A DNA stretch of 64,000 nucleotides from Streptomyces griseofuscus (GTDB taxonomy: Bacteria; Actinomycetota; Actinomycetes; Streptomycetales; Streptomycetaceae), in NCBI RefSeq assembly GCF_014673495.1, contig NZ_CP051006.1, forward strand, positions 2,852,001 through 2,916,000, in the 5' to 3' direction. Below the pieces are notes generated by a model. The model had not been told where the DNA came from, made no database searches, and saw only the letters and a list, made by a program, of their open reading frames with translations. Positions 16,383 to 28,275 of this stretch are shown one piece after another (within the stretch, counting starts at the first letter, position 1; each line of letters starts with the position of its first letter). Both the position numbers and the translations under genes were made by a program.

Positions 16383-17426
16383 TCAGCCGGCTACTCGGGA
16401 GGCGAGCGCGTCGCCGATCTCGGAGGTGCTACGGGCGGGCCGGTCCGCGCGCTCGGTGAGGTCGGCGGCGACCGCGGCGTCGATGCGGTCGGCCTCGGCG
16501 TCGTACCCGAGGTGACGCAGCAGCAGGGCGACGGAGAGGACCGTGGCGGTGGGGTCGGCCTTGCCCTGGCCCGCGATGTCCGGGGCCGAGCCGTGCACCG
16601 GCTCGAACATGGAGGGGAACTCGCGGCCCGGGTTGATGTTGCCGGAGGCGGCCACGCCGATGCCGCCGGAGACGGCCGCGGCGAGGTCGGTGATGATGTC
16701 GCCGAAGAGGTTGTCGGTGACGATCACATCGAAGCGCTCGGGCTGGGTGACCAGGAAGATGGTGGCCGCGTCGACATGCAGATAGTCGGTGGCGACCTCG
16801 GGGAACTCCTGGGCGACCCTGTTGAAGATGTCCGTCCACAGATGGCCGGCGAAGGTCAGCACGTTGTTCTTGTGGACCAGCGTGAGCTTCTTGCGCGGGC
16901 GGGCCTGGGCGCGGGCGAAGGCGTCGCGGACGACACGCTCGACACCGTAGGCCGTGTTGACGGACACCTCGGTGGCGACCTCGTGCGGGGTGCCCTTGCG
17001 GATGGTGCCGCCGTTGCCGGTGTACGGGCCTTCGGTGCCCTCGCGGACGACGACGAAGTCGATCTCCGGCTGTCCGGCGAGCGGAGTGGCCACGCCCGGG
17101 AGGAGCTTGCTCGGCCGCAGGTTGACATGGTGGTCGAAGGCGAAGCGGAGCTTGAGCAGGAAGCCGCGTTCCAGGACGCCGGAGGGCACCGACGGGTCGC
17201 CGATGGCGCCGAGCAGGATGGCGTCGTGCCGCTTGAGCCGGGCGAGGTCGGCGTCGGTGAGGGTCTCACCGGTGGCGTGGTAGCGCTTGGCGCCGAAGTC
17301 GTAGTCCTGGGTCTCCAGCTTCACATCCTGCGGAAGGACGGCGGAGAGGACCTTCAGACCTTCGGCCACGACCTCCTGGCCGATGCCGTCACCGGGGATC
17401 ACTGCGAGATTGAGGCTGCGAGACAT
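16383..17426 (-). CDS. leuB: 3-isopropylmalate dehydrogenase
   Basis: 347 residues of the isocitrate/isopropylmalate dehydrogenase family. Visible are the N-terminal [28 protein letters not shown], the substrate-binding Arg in [25 protein letters not shown], the catalytic Lys in VHKNNVLT and the metal Asp in [25 protein letters not shown] closes the cofactor site. It oxidises 3-isopropylmalate in leucine synthesis; relatives also handle citramalate-derived substrates, of interest because cimA is nearby. A 15-bp hairpin lies 30 bp upstream of the start. Confidence 0.96.
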   Translation of the reverse strand: MSRSLNLAVIPGDGIGQEVVAEGLKVLSAVLPQDVKLETQDYDFGAKRYHATGETLTDADLARLKRHDAILLGAIGDPSVPSGVLERGFLLKLRFAFDHHVNLRPSKLLPGVATPLAGQPEIDFVVVREGTEGPYTGNGGTIRKGTPHEVATEVSVNTAYGVERVVRDAFARAQARPRKKLTLVHKNNVLTFAGHLWTDIFNRVAQEFPEVATDYLHVDAATIFLVTQPERFDVIVTDNLFGDIITDLAAAVSGGIGVAASGNINPGREFPSMFEPVHGSAPDIAGQGKADPTATVLSVALLLRHLGYDAEADRIDAAVAADLTERADRPARSTSEIGDALASRVAG

Positions 17427-17455
17427 GCGGGAACCCTACTCCTCGTCCCAGGTGA

Positions 17456-17492
17456 TGACACGGGCTGTCCATTATCCGGACGGCCCGTGTCA
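17456..17492 (-). terminator. Hairpin between the 43-codon ORF and leuB
   Basis: TGACACGGGCTGTCC and GGACGGCCCGTGTCA pair over 15 bp (one mismatched or G-U position) around a 7-nt loop. It sits in the leuB leader, with no T-run. It may end the small upstream ORF's transcript or act as a leader structure for leuB. Confidence 0.6.
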
Positions 17493-17527
17493 CGGCGAGC
17501 GGCTCGGAAGGAGGTTCGGCGATCGGC

Positions 17528-17659
17528 TCAGTGGCCGGTCTGGCCGCCGTTGTCCCGGCGGTCGAGGGCACGCTGGAGGGCGGCGGCGGCGTTCTTGCGG
17601 TCGGACTCGCCGGTGCTGGGCACGTGGCGGACGCGGCGGCGGACGGTCGTCTCGGCCAT
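17528..17659 (-). CDS. Small basic protein of 43 residues upstream of leuB
   Basis: ATG 17659 is preceded by GAGGAGTC, and the frame gives 43 codons to TGA at 17528. The product opens MAETTVRRRVRH, is Arg-rich in its first half, continues VPSTGESDRKNAAAALQRAL and ends DNGGQTGH. The good ribosome binding site, Streptomyces-like codon use and a following hairpin support it as real. No function is recognised. I recall similar small ORFs beside leuB in other Streptomyces but cannot check. Confidence 0.6.
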   Translation of the reverse strand: MAETTVRRRVRHVPSTGESDRKNAAAALQRALDRRDNGGQTGH

Positions 17660-17846
17660 GGAAATCGACTCCTCGGCATGAAGGGAGCACGGTCATGAGG
17701 GGGTGTGCGAGACGCCGGAGCAGGCGGGGAGCACTGGCCGCAGGGGTTGCCTGCACGGAGCCCGGCTCACGACCGCCATTCGCTGGATCGAGCGAGACGT
17801 TCGGCTTCCTCCAAGCTAAGGGAGCGGCCCGCGTCTGTCTGCATAG

Positions 17847-18794
17847 TTACTCGGACTTCCTACTATCTGAGACGGCGGGCCTCCCCGAACGGCTCTGAGC
17901 TGCGCCGACGCGCGTTCGAGTGAGCGCTGGACCGCGTCCGAGTGAACGCAGGACACGGATCAGGGCGCGTACGGCGTCGGTCGTGGCCCCTTCCGGGGTG
18001 GTGAGGTAGCCGACGCCGCGGTACGGGCGGTCCGGGCCGAGGTCGGAGATCTCCACCGAGGGCGGTGCCCCGGTGAGGGACAGTGCGGGCATGACGGCCA
18101 TGCCGAGGCCGCTGCCCACCATGGACAGCACCGCCCCGTCGTCCTCGGCGCGGACGGTGGCGGGCGGCAGCCAGTCCTGGGCGGCCCACCACTCGCGGGT
18201 GTGGGAACCGCAGTTCTCGGCCCAGTCCACAAGCGGCAGACCGCGCGGATCCGGGTGCCCGGCAGGATGCACCAGGGCGTACGGCTCCTCCAGCAGCGGC
18301 CCGCCGACCAGCCCGCTCGGCGGTGCCCCGGTCAGCGCGGCGATCCCGAGGTCGGCCCGCCCTGCCGCGACCTCGGCCGCGGTGCCGGCCCCCAACTCCC
18401 GTACGACGGTGACCTCCACCTCGATCCCGGGGTGCTGGGCGGCGAGCCGCTCCAGGGCGGGCGGCAGCAGATACAGGGCCGCGCTGCGGAACGCGGCGAC
18501 GCGCAGCGGTCCGGTGAGCCGCCCGCTCCCGCTCGCGCGCACCTCGGCGGCCAGCACCGCCAGCATCCGCAGCACCCGCCGGGCGTGGGCGGCGGCCCGC
18601 TCACCGGCCGGGGTGGGACGGGCGCCGAACCGGCCGCGTTCGAACAGCACCGCCCCCAACTTCTTTTCGATGCCGCGCACGGCGTGGGACACGGCGGACT
18701 GGCTGGTGCCGAGCCGGGCGCCCGCGGCGGAGAAGCCGCCCTCGTCGGCCACGGCGACCAGAATCCTCAGCTCCTGCGGGGCAAGGTCAGTCAC
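17847..18794 (-). CDS. LysR family transcriptional regulator
   Basis: 315 residues from GTG 18794, which has GGGAG six bases upstream; an ATG 36 bp earlier is also in frame. The N-terminal winged helix reads LRILVAVADEGGFSAAG, then GTSQSAVSHAVRGIEKKLG. The effector domain covers about 90-290 with the usual ADLGIAAL and GSGLGMAVMPALSL segments. It is divergent from an NADP-dependent oxidoreductase with about 100 bp between starts, the classic LysR-target arrangement. The inverted repeat TCATG-N13-CATGA at 18827-18849 is a candidate site. Confidence 0.9.
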   Translation of the reverse strand: MTDLAPQELRILVAVADEGGFSAAGARLGTSQSAVSHAVRGIEKKLGAVLFERGRFGARPTPAGERAAAHARRVLRMLAVLAAEVRASGSGRLTGPLRVAAFRSAALYLLPPALERLAAQHPGIEVEVTVVRELGAGTAAEVAAGRADLGIAALTGAPPSGLVGGPLLEEPYALVHPAGHPDPRGLPLVDWAENCGSHTREWWAAQDWLPPATVRAEDDGAVLSMVGSGLGMAVMPALSLTGAPPSVEISDLGPDRPYRGVGYLTTPEGATTDAVRALIRVLRSLGRGPALTRTRVGAAQSRSGRPAVSDSRKSE

Positions 18795-18896
18795 TCGGGG
18801 CTCCCACCTGCGCCTATGAGTCCGCTTCATGGATCAGCGGCTTTCATGAGCCCAACCCTCTGCTGCCGCGCGGCATTCCTCCCTACCGTCCTCCTC

Positions 18897-19892
18897 ATGA
18901 CCGAGACCGCGCTCACCGTGCAGCAGACCGCCCGCCCCACCGGCTTCCCCACCGCCGCCCACTTCCGCTTCGCCGAGTCCCCGGTGCCCGAACCGGCGCC
19001 GGGCACCGCCCTGGTGGAGAACCTGCTGTGGTCGGTGGACCCGTACCACCGGGAGATGATGGACGGCGACTTCGCGCTGAACGCCCCGCTGGAGGGCCGC
19101 GCCCTGGGCCGGATCACCGCCTCGCGCACCCCGGACCTGCCCGAGGGCGAGATCGTCTTCCACCGCCGGGGCTGGCGTACCCACGCCGTGGTCACCCCCG
19201 AGGAGGTACGACGGCTCCCCCACCACCCCGGCGTCCCGCTGACCGCGTACCTCAGCGTGCTGGGCGGCACGGGCCTGACGGCGTACGTCGCCCTGACCCG
19301 CGTGGCGCGGCTGCGCGCGGGCGAGGACGTGTTCGTCTCCGGCGCGGCGGGCGGCGTCGGCACCGCGGCGGGACGCTTCGCCCGGCTCCTCGGCGCGGGC
19401 CGGCTGATCGGCAGCGCGGGCACGCCCGAGAAGGTCACGTACCTGACGGAACACGTGGGTTACGACGCCGCCTTCGACTACCACGCGGGCCCCGCCGCCG
19501 AGCTGCTGGCCGCGGCGGCGCCCACCGGCGTGGACGTCTTCGTGGACAACGTGGGCGGCGAGCAACTCGGCGCGGCGATCGGCGCGTTGCGTCTCCGCGG
19601 CCGGGTGGCACGGGTCGGCACGATCAGCCGGTACAACACCCCCGACGCCCCGCCCGTCGTCCTCGATCACACCGCCGTGGTGGAACGCAGACTGCGCATC
19701 GAGGGCTTCCTGGTCTCCGACCACCGGGACGCGCAGGAGGAGTTGTACGACTTCGCCGTACCGCATCTGCGCAGCGGCGCGCTGACGGCGGACGAGACGG
19801 TGATCGACGGCTTCGACCGGATCGTGGACGCGTTCCTGATGATGCTGCGGGGCGGGAACACGGGGAAGATCCTGGTGCGGAAGGGGGATTGA
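18897..19892 (+). CDS. NADP-dependent MDR-family oxidoreductase (leukotriene B4 12-hydroxydehydrogenase-like)
   Basis: 331 residues from ATG 18897. It lacks the zinc-ligand pattern of classic alcohol dehydrogenases and shows the quinone/alkenal reductase type: DPYHREMMDGDF, LGGTGLTAYVALTRVA, the nucleotide-binding VFVSGAAGGVGTAAGRFARLLGA split over the Rossmann turn, and VDVFVDNVGGEQLGAAIGAL. C-terminal motifs RIEGFLVSD and GGNTGKILV are typical of this subfamily. The likely reaction is NADPH-dependent reduction of an enone double bond. It is probably controlled by the divergent LysR gene. Confidence 0.9.
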   Translation: MTETALTVQQTARPTGFPTAAHFRFAESPVPEPAPGTALVENLLWSVDPYHREMMDGDFALNAPLEGRALGRITASRTPDLPEGEIVFHRRGWRTHAVVTPEEVRRLPHHPGVPLTAYLSVLGGTGLTAYVALTRVARLRAGEDVFVSGAAGGVGTAAGRFARLLGAGRLIGSAGTPEKVTYLTEHVGYDAAFDYHAGPAAELLAAAAPTGVDVFVDNVGGEQLGAAIGALRLRGRVARVGTISRYNTPDAPPVVLDHTAVVERRLRIEGFLVSDHRDAQEELYDFAVPHLRSGALTADETVIDGFDRIVDAFLMMLRGGNTGKILVRKGD

Positions 19893-19970
19893 GGGGTGGC
19901 CCCGCATGCCGTCGCCTCGCCGTCGCGCCGGTGGCACCCCCGGCCGTCGACGCGCGCCGGGCATTGGAAA

Positions 19971-20011
19971 CGGGCCGGGAAGCCTGCTCGGGGGTCAGGC
20001 TTCCCGGCCCG
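19971..20011. terminator. Bidirectional terminator between the oxidoreductase and pruA
   Basis: A perfect 16-bp stem (CGGGCCGGGAAGCCTG and its complement) with a 9-nt loop lies between two convergent genes. Confidence 0.92.
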
Positions 20012-20031
20012 TCGTTCGGGCGGGCTGGGGG

Positions 20032-21663
<1,632 letters not shown>

Positions 21664-21700
21664 GAGATCCGAACTCCTTGTACGTGAGCGGGTGGTGGGC

Positions 21701-22681
21701 TCAGCCCTTGCTGACCATGCTGCGCAGGAAGAAGCGCAGGTTCGCCGGCTTCTCCGCCAGACGGCGCATGAAATAGCCGTACCAGTCGGTGCCGTACGCC
21801 GTGTAGACGCGCATGCGGTGACCCTCTGCGGCCAGCCGCAGATGCTCGTCGCCGCGGATGCCGTACAGCATCTGGAACTCGTACTCGTCGAGCTTACGAC
21901 CGGCCTTGTGGGCGAGCTCCTGCGCGATGGAGATCAGGCGCGGGTCGTGGGACCCGATCATCGGGTAGCCCTCGCCCTCCATCAGCGTCTTCAGGATGCG
22001 CACGTAGGCCTTGTCGATCTCGTGCTTCTGCTGGTAGGCGACCTCGGCGGGCTCCTTGTAGGCGCCCTTGACCAGGCGGACCCGGCTGCCTGCCTCGGCG
22101 AGCCGCTTGGCGTCGGCCTCGGTGCGGAACAGGTACGCCTGGATGACACAGCCGGTCTGCGGGTGGTCCTTCCGCAGCTCCTCGTGGATGGCGAACATCG
22201 AGTCGAGGGTGGTGTGGTCCTCGGCGTCCAGCGTCACGGTCGTACCGATCGCGGCGGCGGCCTCGACGACGGGGCGGACATTGGCGAGCGCCAGCTCGTG
22301 GCCGCCCGGGAATGTAGAGGCGGGCCCGGAGGGCCCTCGGTTGAGGGTGGTGGTGGGCGACGGGAGGGACTGGCCGAACATCGAGAGCTTGACCGACATC
22401 TCGACCTTCTCGCCGAGCTCCAGCTCCTTGAGGTGGTCGATCAGCGCGAGGTAGGCGTCGCGGGCGCCCTCGGCCTGTGCGGGGGTGGTGATGTCCTCGC
22501 CGACGACGTCCATCGTCAGCTGAAGGCCCTTGCCCGTCAGGTCCTTGATGATCGGGACGATGTCGGACACCGTCTCACCCGGGATGAAGCGGTCGACGAC
22601 CTGCTTGGTCACGGGGGCCGCCGAGATCAGGCGACGCATCCGGTCGCTGCGCGACGCGGCGAGAATCACGGGACCCAGCAC
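21701..22681 (-). CDS. Proline dehydrogenase
   Basis: 326 residues from GTG 22681, which follows TGGAGGTGCCCC. The FAD-binding TIM barrel shows LTMDVVGED, VEMSVKLSMFGQ, TLDAEDHTT, QAYLFRTEADAKRL, RLVKGAYKEP, MIGSHDPRL, EFQMLYGIR and VYTAYGTDWYGYFMRRLAE. It oxidises proline to pyrroline-5-carboxylate for PruA. One oddity: 18 residues (SPTTTLNRGPSGPASTFP, encoded near 22308-22361) interrupt what I would expect to read GQSLP-GGHELAL. They look like an in-frame insertion in the loop after a beta strand. The active-site motifs are intact, so the enzyme may still work. Confidence 0.93.
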   Translation of the reverse strand: MLGPVILAASRSDRMRRLISAAPVTKQVVDRFIPGETVSDIVPIIKDLTGKGLQLTMDVVGEDITTPAQAEGARDAYLALIDHLKELELGEKVEMSVKLSMFGQSLPSPTTTLNRGPSGPASTFPGGHELALANVRPVVEAAAAIGTTVTLDAEDHTTLDSMFAIHEELRKDHPQTGCVIQAYLFRTEADAKRLAEAGSRVRLVKGAYKEPAEVAYQQKHEIDKAYVRILKTLMEGEGYPMIGSHDPRLISIAQELAHKAGRKLDEYEFQMLYGIRGDEHLRLAAEGHRMRVYTAYGTDWYGYFMRRLAEKPANLRFFLRSMVSKG

Positions 22682-22864
22682 GGGGCACCTCCACAGACAA
22701 GCACCAAAAGAGGCCATCACCCGACGATTCGGGTACGGCACGGAGAACCAACGTGAAACCTACGGATCCCTTTGATCGTCGGCCATCGACAGCTGTCACG
22801 CATCCGTGCCCGGGATCTCAGACATCTGTATGAAGATGGCCGGAAAATGGGGGAGAATGCCCGG

Positions 22865-24277
22865 GTGGCGGCGGATTACAAGGGTGATTACCAGGAACTG
22901 GTGGACGAGATCTCGGAGCTGCTGGGCGCGCCCGCGACCCTGGAGAACCGCGACTTCGAGCTGCTCGCCTTCGGCACGTACGACAGCGACGACGAGCTGG
23001 ACGCCTCGGCGCTGGACCCGGTGCGCACCCGCTCGATCCTGACCCGGCGCTCCACGGCGGGCGTGCGCACCTGGTTCGAGGGCTTCGGCATCACCCGCGC
23101 CACCGGCCCGGTCCGTATCCCGCCGAGCCCCGAGGCGGGTGTCTACCGCGGCCGGATCTGCCTGCCCGTGCGGCACCGGGGGGTCGTGGTCGGCTACGTC
23201 TGGCTCCTGGAGAACGAGCCCGGGCCGACGGACGCCCAGCTCGATGCCGCGATGCGGGTGGCCGGCCGGATCGGCGCGCTGCTCGCGGACGAGGCGGAGG
23301 CGGGGGCCGGGCTGAGCCGTGAGCTGCGGGCGGTGCTCACCGCCGAGGGCGGCTGGCAGCGGGACATGGCGGTGGCCGAGCTGCGCACCGCGCTCGGTCC
23401 TCGCGCGGACGGCCCCCACACCCTGATCTGTGTGGCCCCCTGGCCCTCCCCCGACCCGGACGACGCCCCCTCCGCCCGTTCCGTCCCGCACGCCGCGGCC
23501 CTGTGCACGATCCCCTGGGGAGCGGCGGCCCAGAGCCTCGCGGTACTGGTCCGGCTCCGCTCCACGGCGGTGGGCGCACCGGCGCTGGCGGCGGCGGGCC
23601 GGGTACTGGAGGAGGCGGAGGGGGCCTGGGGGGCTCTCGGGGTACGGGGCGGCACGGAGGCGGCCACGACGGAGGGGAGCCCGGCACCGAGCGGCTCCGG
23701 CACCGGAGCGCGGGGCGGCTCGGACAAGGGGGCCGGCGGGGCGTCGGGCAAGAGGACGCGCGCGGCCGTGCCGAGGGGGGCCGGAGCCGCGGTGGCGGCG
23801 GCGGTCGCCGCGGGAGTCGCCGGGGCGTCCCGGTACACCGGCGGTCCCGGGACGGCCGGGTTCGGCGGGCCCGCCGCCGGGATCGGGGACCCCCGCGTCG
23901 GACTGGCCGAGCTGGGCGCGGTCTGGCAGGAGGCGCGCGCCGCGGCACAGGCGGCACTGGCCGAACGGCGCCTCGGCCCGGTCGCGCAGTGGCGGGGCAT
24001 CGGGCCGTACCGCCTGCTGACCGCGCTCCCCCCGGAGTCCGCGCAGGACCCGGCCGCCGGCCCCCTCCTCTCCCCGGCCCACCGCGAGCTGGCCCGTACC
24101 GCCGAGGTCTATCTCGACTGCGCGGGCCAGGCGGGCCGTACGGCCTCCGAGCTGGGCATCCACCGCCAGACCCTCTACTACCGCCTCAACCGCGTGGAAC
24201 AGCTGACGGGCCTCGACCTGGACGACGGCGAGGACCGGCTGCTGCTGCACATGGCGTTGAAGAGGGCCCGGCTGTAG
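22865..24277 (+). CDS. PucR-type transcriptional regulator of proline catabolism (proposed)
   Basis: 470 residues from GTG 22865, with GGGGGAG nine bases upstream; in-frame starts at 22772 and 22847 are also open. An N-terminal sensory region (1-160) begins [16 protein letters not shown]. The PucR/CdaR C-terminal helix-turn-helix reads [20 protein letters not shown] (about 423-445), followed by [20 protein letters not shown]. Between them, residues 261-342 are almost entirely Gly, Ala, Ser, Thr and Pro, splitting the usual middle domain. It is divergent from proline dehydrogenase and pruA, and PutR-like proteins of this family activate proline use, so that role is likely (inference). Confidence 0.88.
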   Translation: MAADYKGDYQELVDEISELLGAPATLENRDFELLAFGTYDSDDELDASALDPVRTRSILTRRSTAGVRTWFEGFGITRATGPVRIPPSPEAGVYRGRICLPVRHRGVVVGYVWLLENEPGPTDAQLDAAMRVAGRIGALLADEAEAGAGLSRELRAVLTAEGGWQRDMAVAELRTALGPRADGPHTLICVAPWPSPDPDDAPSARSVPHAAALCTIPWGAAAQSLAVLVRLRSTAVGAPALAAAGRVLEEAEGAWGALGVRGGTEAATTEGSPAPSGSGTGARGGSDKGAGGASGKRTRAAVPRGAGAAVAAAVAAGVAGASRYTGGPGTAGFGGPAAGIGDPRVGLAELGAVWQEARAAAQAALAERRLGPVAQWRGIGPYRLLTALPPESAQDPAAGPLLSPAHRELARTAEVYLDCAGQAGRTASELGIHRQTLYYRLNRVEQLTGLDLDDGEDRLLLHMALKRARL

Positions 24278-24336
24278 GGGCGCGGCGCGGAAATCCCGGT
24301 TGCCCCCAACTGCCCGCCGGGGTAAGCCTCTTCGCC

Positions 24337-25230
24337 ATGGCTTCCCCTTCTTCCTTCTCCTTCTCCGCGCCCGACGGCACCGAACTCGCCTACCGCGTCC
24401 GCGGCGAGGGCAGCCCGCTGGTCGCTCTGCCCGGCGGCCCGACGGACTCGGCGTACCTCGGCGATCTGGGCGGCCTGTCCCGGTACCGGCGGCTGATCAT
24501 GCCGGACCTCCGGGGCACGGGCGGCTCGGCGACTCCCCGGGACCCGGCGTCGTACCGCTGCGACCGGATGGTGGCCGACGTGGAGGCCCTGCGCGCGCAT
24601 CTGGGTCTGGACCGGATGGATCTGCTCGCGCACTGCGCCGGCGCCAACCTGGCGGTGCTGTACGCGAGTTGCCACCCCGAGCGGGTCGAGCGGCTGACCC
24701 TGGACACCCCGAGCGTCGCCGCCGTCGGCCTCACGATCAGCGGTGGGCTGCGCCTTGAGACCGTCCGGGCCCGGGCCGCGGAGCCCTGGTTCCCGGCGGC
24801 GTACGCGGCACTGGAGGCGATCACACAGGGCCGTGCGACGGCGGCCTCATGGGAGGCCATCACCCCGTTCTCGTACGGCCGTTGGGACGAGGCGGCACGC
24901 GCCCATCAGGCCGCGGCGGACGAGCGGTCGAACCCCGGGGTCATGGCCGCGTACGGCGCGGAGGGCGCGTACGACCCGCCGGCCGCACGGGCCGCGCTGG
25001 CCCGTCTCACCGCGCCGGTACGGCTGCTCGCGGGCGAGGTCGACCCGGGCGCCCCGCCGGCCACGGTCGCCGCGTACGCGGCTCTCTTCCCCGACGCCGA
25101 ACTGGTGATCCAGCCCGGCGCGGGCCACTTCCCCTGGTTGGACGACCCCGACCGCTTCGTGGTCTCGGTGTGTCCGCAGGAGTTCAACCCGGCCGACGCG
25201 TACAACGCATCGCCGTTCTCCGGCGACTGA
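24337..25230 (+). CDS. Alpha/beta hydrolase with Cys at the nucleophile position
   Basis: 297 residues, proline-iminopeptidase-like alpha/beta hydrolase. The strand-loop VALPGGPTDSAYL (oxyanion region), PDLRGTGGSATP, RMVADVEALRAHLGL, the acid region RLLAGEVDPGAPP and the His in IQPGAGHFPWLDDPDRF are clear. The nucleophile elbow, normally G-x-S-x-G, reads LLAHCAGANLAVLYA, so Ser is replaced by Cys and the first Gly by Ala. It could be a Cys hydrolase (as in dienelactone hydrolase) or a weakened enzyme. It stands alone on the + strand and ends at the serA-facing terminator. Confidence 0.85.
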   Translation: MASPSSFSFSAPDGTELAYRVRGEGSPLVALPGGPTDSAYLGDLGGLSRYRRLIMPDLRGTGGSATPRDPASYRCDRMVADVEALRAHLGLDRMDLLAHCAGANLAVLYASCHPERVERLTLDTPSVAAVGLTISGGLRLETVRARAAEPWFPAAYAALEAITQGRATAASWEAITPFSYGRWDEAARAHQAAADERSNPGVMAAYGAEGAYDPPAARAALARLTAPVRLLAGEVDPGAPPATVAAYAALFPDAELVIQPGAGHFPWLDDPDRFVVSVCPQEFNPADAYNASPFSGD

Positions 25231-25253
25231 CTCCCGGGCCGGCCCGGAGACGG

Positions 25254-25299
25254 CGGAAGGCCGGACGGCCGAGGAGTTCCTCGGCCGTCCGGCCTTCCG
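25254..25299. terminator. Bidirectional terminator between the hydrolase and serA
   Basis: A perfect 21-bp stem with the tetraloop AGTT lies exactly between the convergent stop codons. It is the strongest hairpin noticed in the window. Confidence 0.95.
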
Positions 25300-25308
25300 T
25301 GCAGCGGG

Positions 25309-26898
25309 TCAGACCAGGTTGACCGAGCGGGCCGACGCGGCGCCGATCTCGGCGGAGACCTCGGCCAGCACGTTCGGCGTCACCGTGTCGTCCACCGTGA
25401 GGACGGCCAGCGCCTCGCCGCCCACCGTGGCACGGGCGACCTGCATACCGGCGATGTTCAGACCGGCCTCGCCGAGGATGCGGCCGACGGTGCCGACGAC
25501 ACCGGGACGGTCCTCGTAGCGCAGGACCAGCATGTGGTCGGCGAGGGCGAGGTCGACGTCGTACTCCCCGACCGCGACGATCTTCTGGACATGCTTGGGG
25601 CCGGCCAGGGTGCCGGAGACCGACACCTCCTCGCCGGTGCCGAGCGTGCCGCGCACGGTCACCACATTGCGGTGCTCGGTGGCCTCGGAGCTGGTGGTGA
25701 GGCGGACCTCGACGCCGCGCTCCTGGGCGAACAGCGGTGCGTTCACATACGACACCGTCTCGTCGACGACGTCCTCGAACACGCCCTTGAGCGCGGAGAG
25801 TTCGAGCACCTTCACATCGTGCTGGGTGATCTCGCCGTAGACCTCTACATCCAGGCGCACGGCCACCTCACCGGCGAGCGCGGTGAAGATACGGCCCAGG
25901 CGCTCGGCCAGCGGCAGGCCCGGCTTGACGTCCTCGGCGATGACACCGCCCTGGACGTTGACCGCGTCCGGGACCAGTTCACCGGCGAGGGCGAGACGCA
26001 CCGACCGGGCGACCGCGATGCCCGCCTTCTCCTGGGCCTCGTCCGTGGAGGCGCCCAGGTGGGGGGTGCACACGACCTGGTCCAGCTCGAACAGCGGGGA
26101 GTCGGTGCAGGGCTCCTTGGTGTACACATCGAGGCCGGCGCCGGCGACCCGGCCCTCCTTCAGCGCCGCGTACAGCGCCGCCTCGTCCACGATGCCGCCG
26201 CGCGCCGCGTTGACGATGCGCACGCTCGGCTTGACCTTGCGCAGCGCCTCGTCGCCGATGAGGCCGAGGGTCTCGGGGGTCTTCGGCAGGTGGACGGTGA
26301 TGAAGTCGGAGACTTCGAGGAGCTCGTCCAGGGACAGCACCTTGACGCCCATCTGGGCGGCGCGGGCCGGCTGTACATACGGGTCGTAGGCGACGACCTT
26401 CATGCCGAAGGCGGACATGCGCTGCGCGACCAGGGCGCCGATACGGCCGAGGCCGACGACGCCGAGGGTCTTCTCGGCCAGCTCGACGCCCGTGTACTTG
26501 CTGCGCTTCCACTCGCCGTTCTTCAGCGCGGCGTTCGCCTGCGGGATGTTGCGGGCGGTGGACAGCAGCAGACCGCAGGCCAGCTCGGCCGCGGTCACGA
26601 TGTTGGAGGTCGGGGCGTTGACGACCATCACGCCGGCCTTGGTGGCGGCGGACACGTCGACGTTGTCCAGGCCGACGCCCGCGCGGGCGACGACCTTGAG
26701 CTTCTTGGCCGCGGCGACGGCCTCGGCGTCGACCTTGGTGGCGGAACGGATCAGGATCGCGTCGACGTCGGCGATGGCGGGCAGCAGCTCCGCCCGGTCG
26801 GCTCCGTTGCAGTGCCGGATCTCGAAGTCCGGGCCAAGGGCGTCGACGGTCGCGGGCGAAAGCTCTTCGGCGATGAGTACGACGGGTTTCGAGCTCAC
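25309..26898 (-). CDS. serA: D-3-phosphoglycerate dehydrogenase
   Basis: 529 residues from GTG 26898 (protein SSKPVVLIAEELSPATV after the start); an in-frame GTG 12 bp upstream exists. Order: substrate domain, Rossmann domain with TLGVVGLGRIGALVAQRM, catalytic Arg in NAARGGIVDEAAL, Glu in YTKEPCTDSP and His in TPHLGAST. An ASB-type intervening domain (about 320-450) and a C-terminal ACT domain (YEDRPGVVGTVGRILGEAG...) follow. This long form is usual in actinobacteria, where L-serine can act on the ACT/ASB domains. It makes the first committed step of serine synthesis. It lies downstream of ilvC with a hairpin between. Confidence 0.96.
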   Translation of the reverse strand: MSSKPVVLIAEELSPATVDALGPDFEIRHCNGADRAELLPAIADVDAILIRSATKVDAEAVAAAKKLKVVARAGVGLDNVDVSAATKAGVMVVNAPTSNIVTAAELACGLLLSTARNIPQANAALKNGEWKRSKYTGVELAEKTLGVVGLGRIGALVAQRMSAFGMKVVAYDPYVQPARAAQMGVKVLSLDELLEVSDFITVHLPKTPETLGLIGDEALRKVKPSVRIVNAARGGIVDEAALYAALKEGRVAGAGLDVYTKEPCTDSPLFELDQVVCTPHLGASTDEAQEKAGIAVARSVRLALAGELVPDAVNVQGGVIAEDVKPGLPLAERLGRIFTALAGEVAVRLDVEVYGEITQHDVKVLELSALKGVFEDVVDETVSYVNAPLFAQERGVEVRLTTSSEATEHRNVVTVRGTLGTGEEVSVSGTLAGPKHVQKIVAVGEYDVDLALADHMLVLRYEDRPGVVGTVGRILGEAGLNIAGMQVARATVGGEALAVLTVDDTVTPNVLAEVSAEIGAASARSVNLV

Positions 26899-27107
26899 GT
26901 GGGTCCTCACAAGTCCAATGCGGACGGCCGTCCCGACGGCCGCTGGCGGAGGGGTGCTAGCCGCGTGGAAGACGCACGACGCTGTGGGCCTGACGCGTAT
27001 GTTGTGCAGCAGTCTAGTGGCGCCGCGCTCCTCGTTTTGCGCCGCTGCGGAAGGATCACCCGGACGGGGAACTCCAATGTGGAGTGCTGTCGGAGATCGT
27101 GGCGAAT

Positions 27108-27136
27108 GGGGGCCGGAGCAGCATGCCCCGGCCCCC
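27108..27136 (-). terminator. Hairpin after ilvC
   Basis: GGGGGCCGG and CCGGCCCCC pair over 9 bp with an 11-nt loop, 12 bp beyond the ilvC stop. A smaller ACTCC/GGAGT hairpin lies at 27071-27085. The serA promoter must lie in 26899-27100; no clear consensus was found. Confidence 0.75.
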
Positions 27137-27147
27137 TGACGCGAGGC

Positions 27148-28275
<1,128 letters not shown>

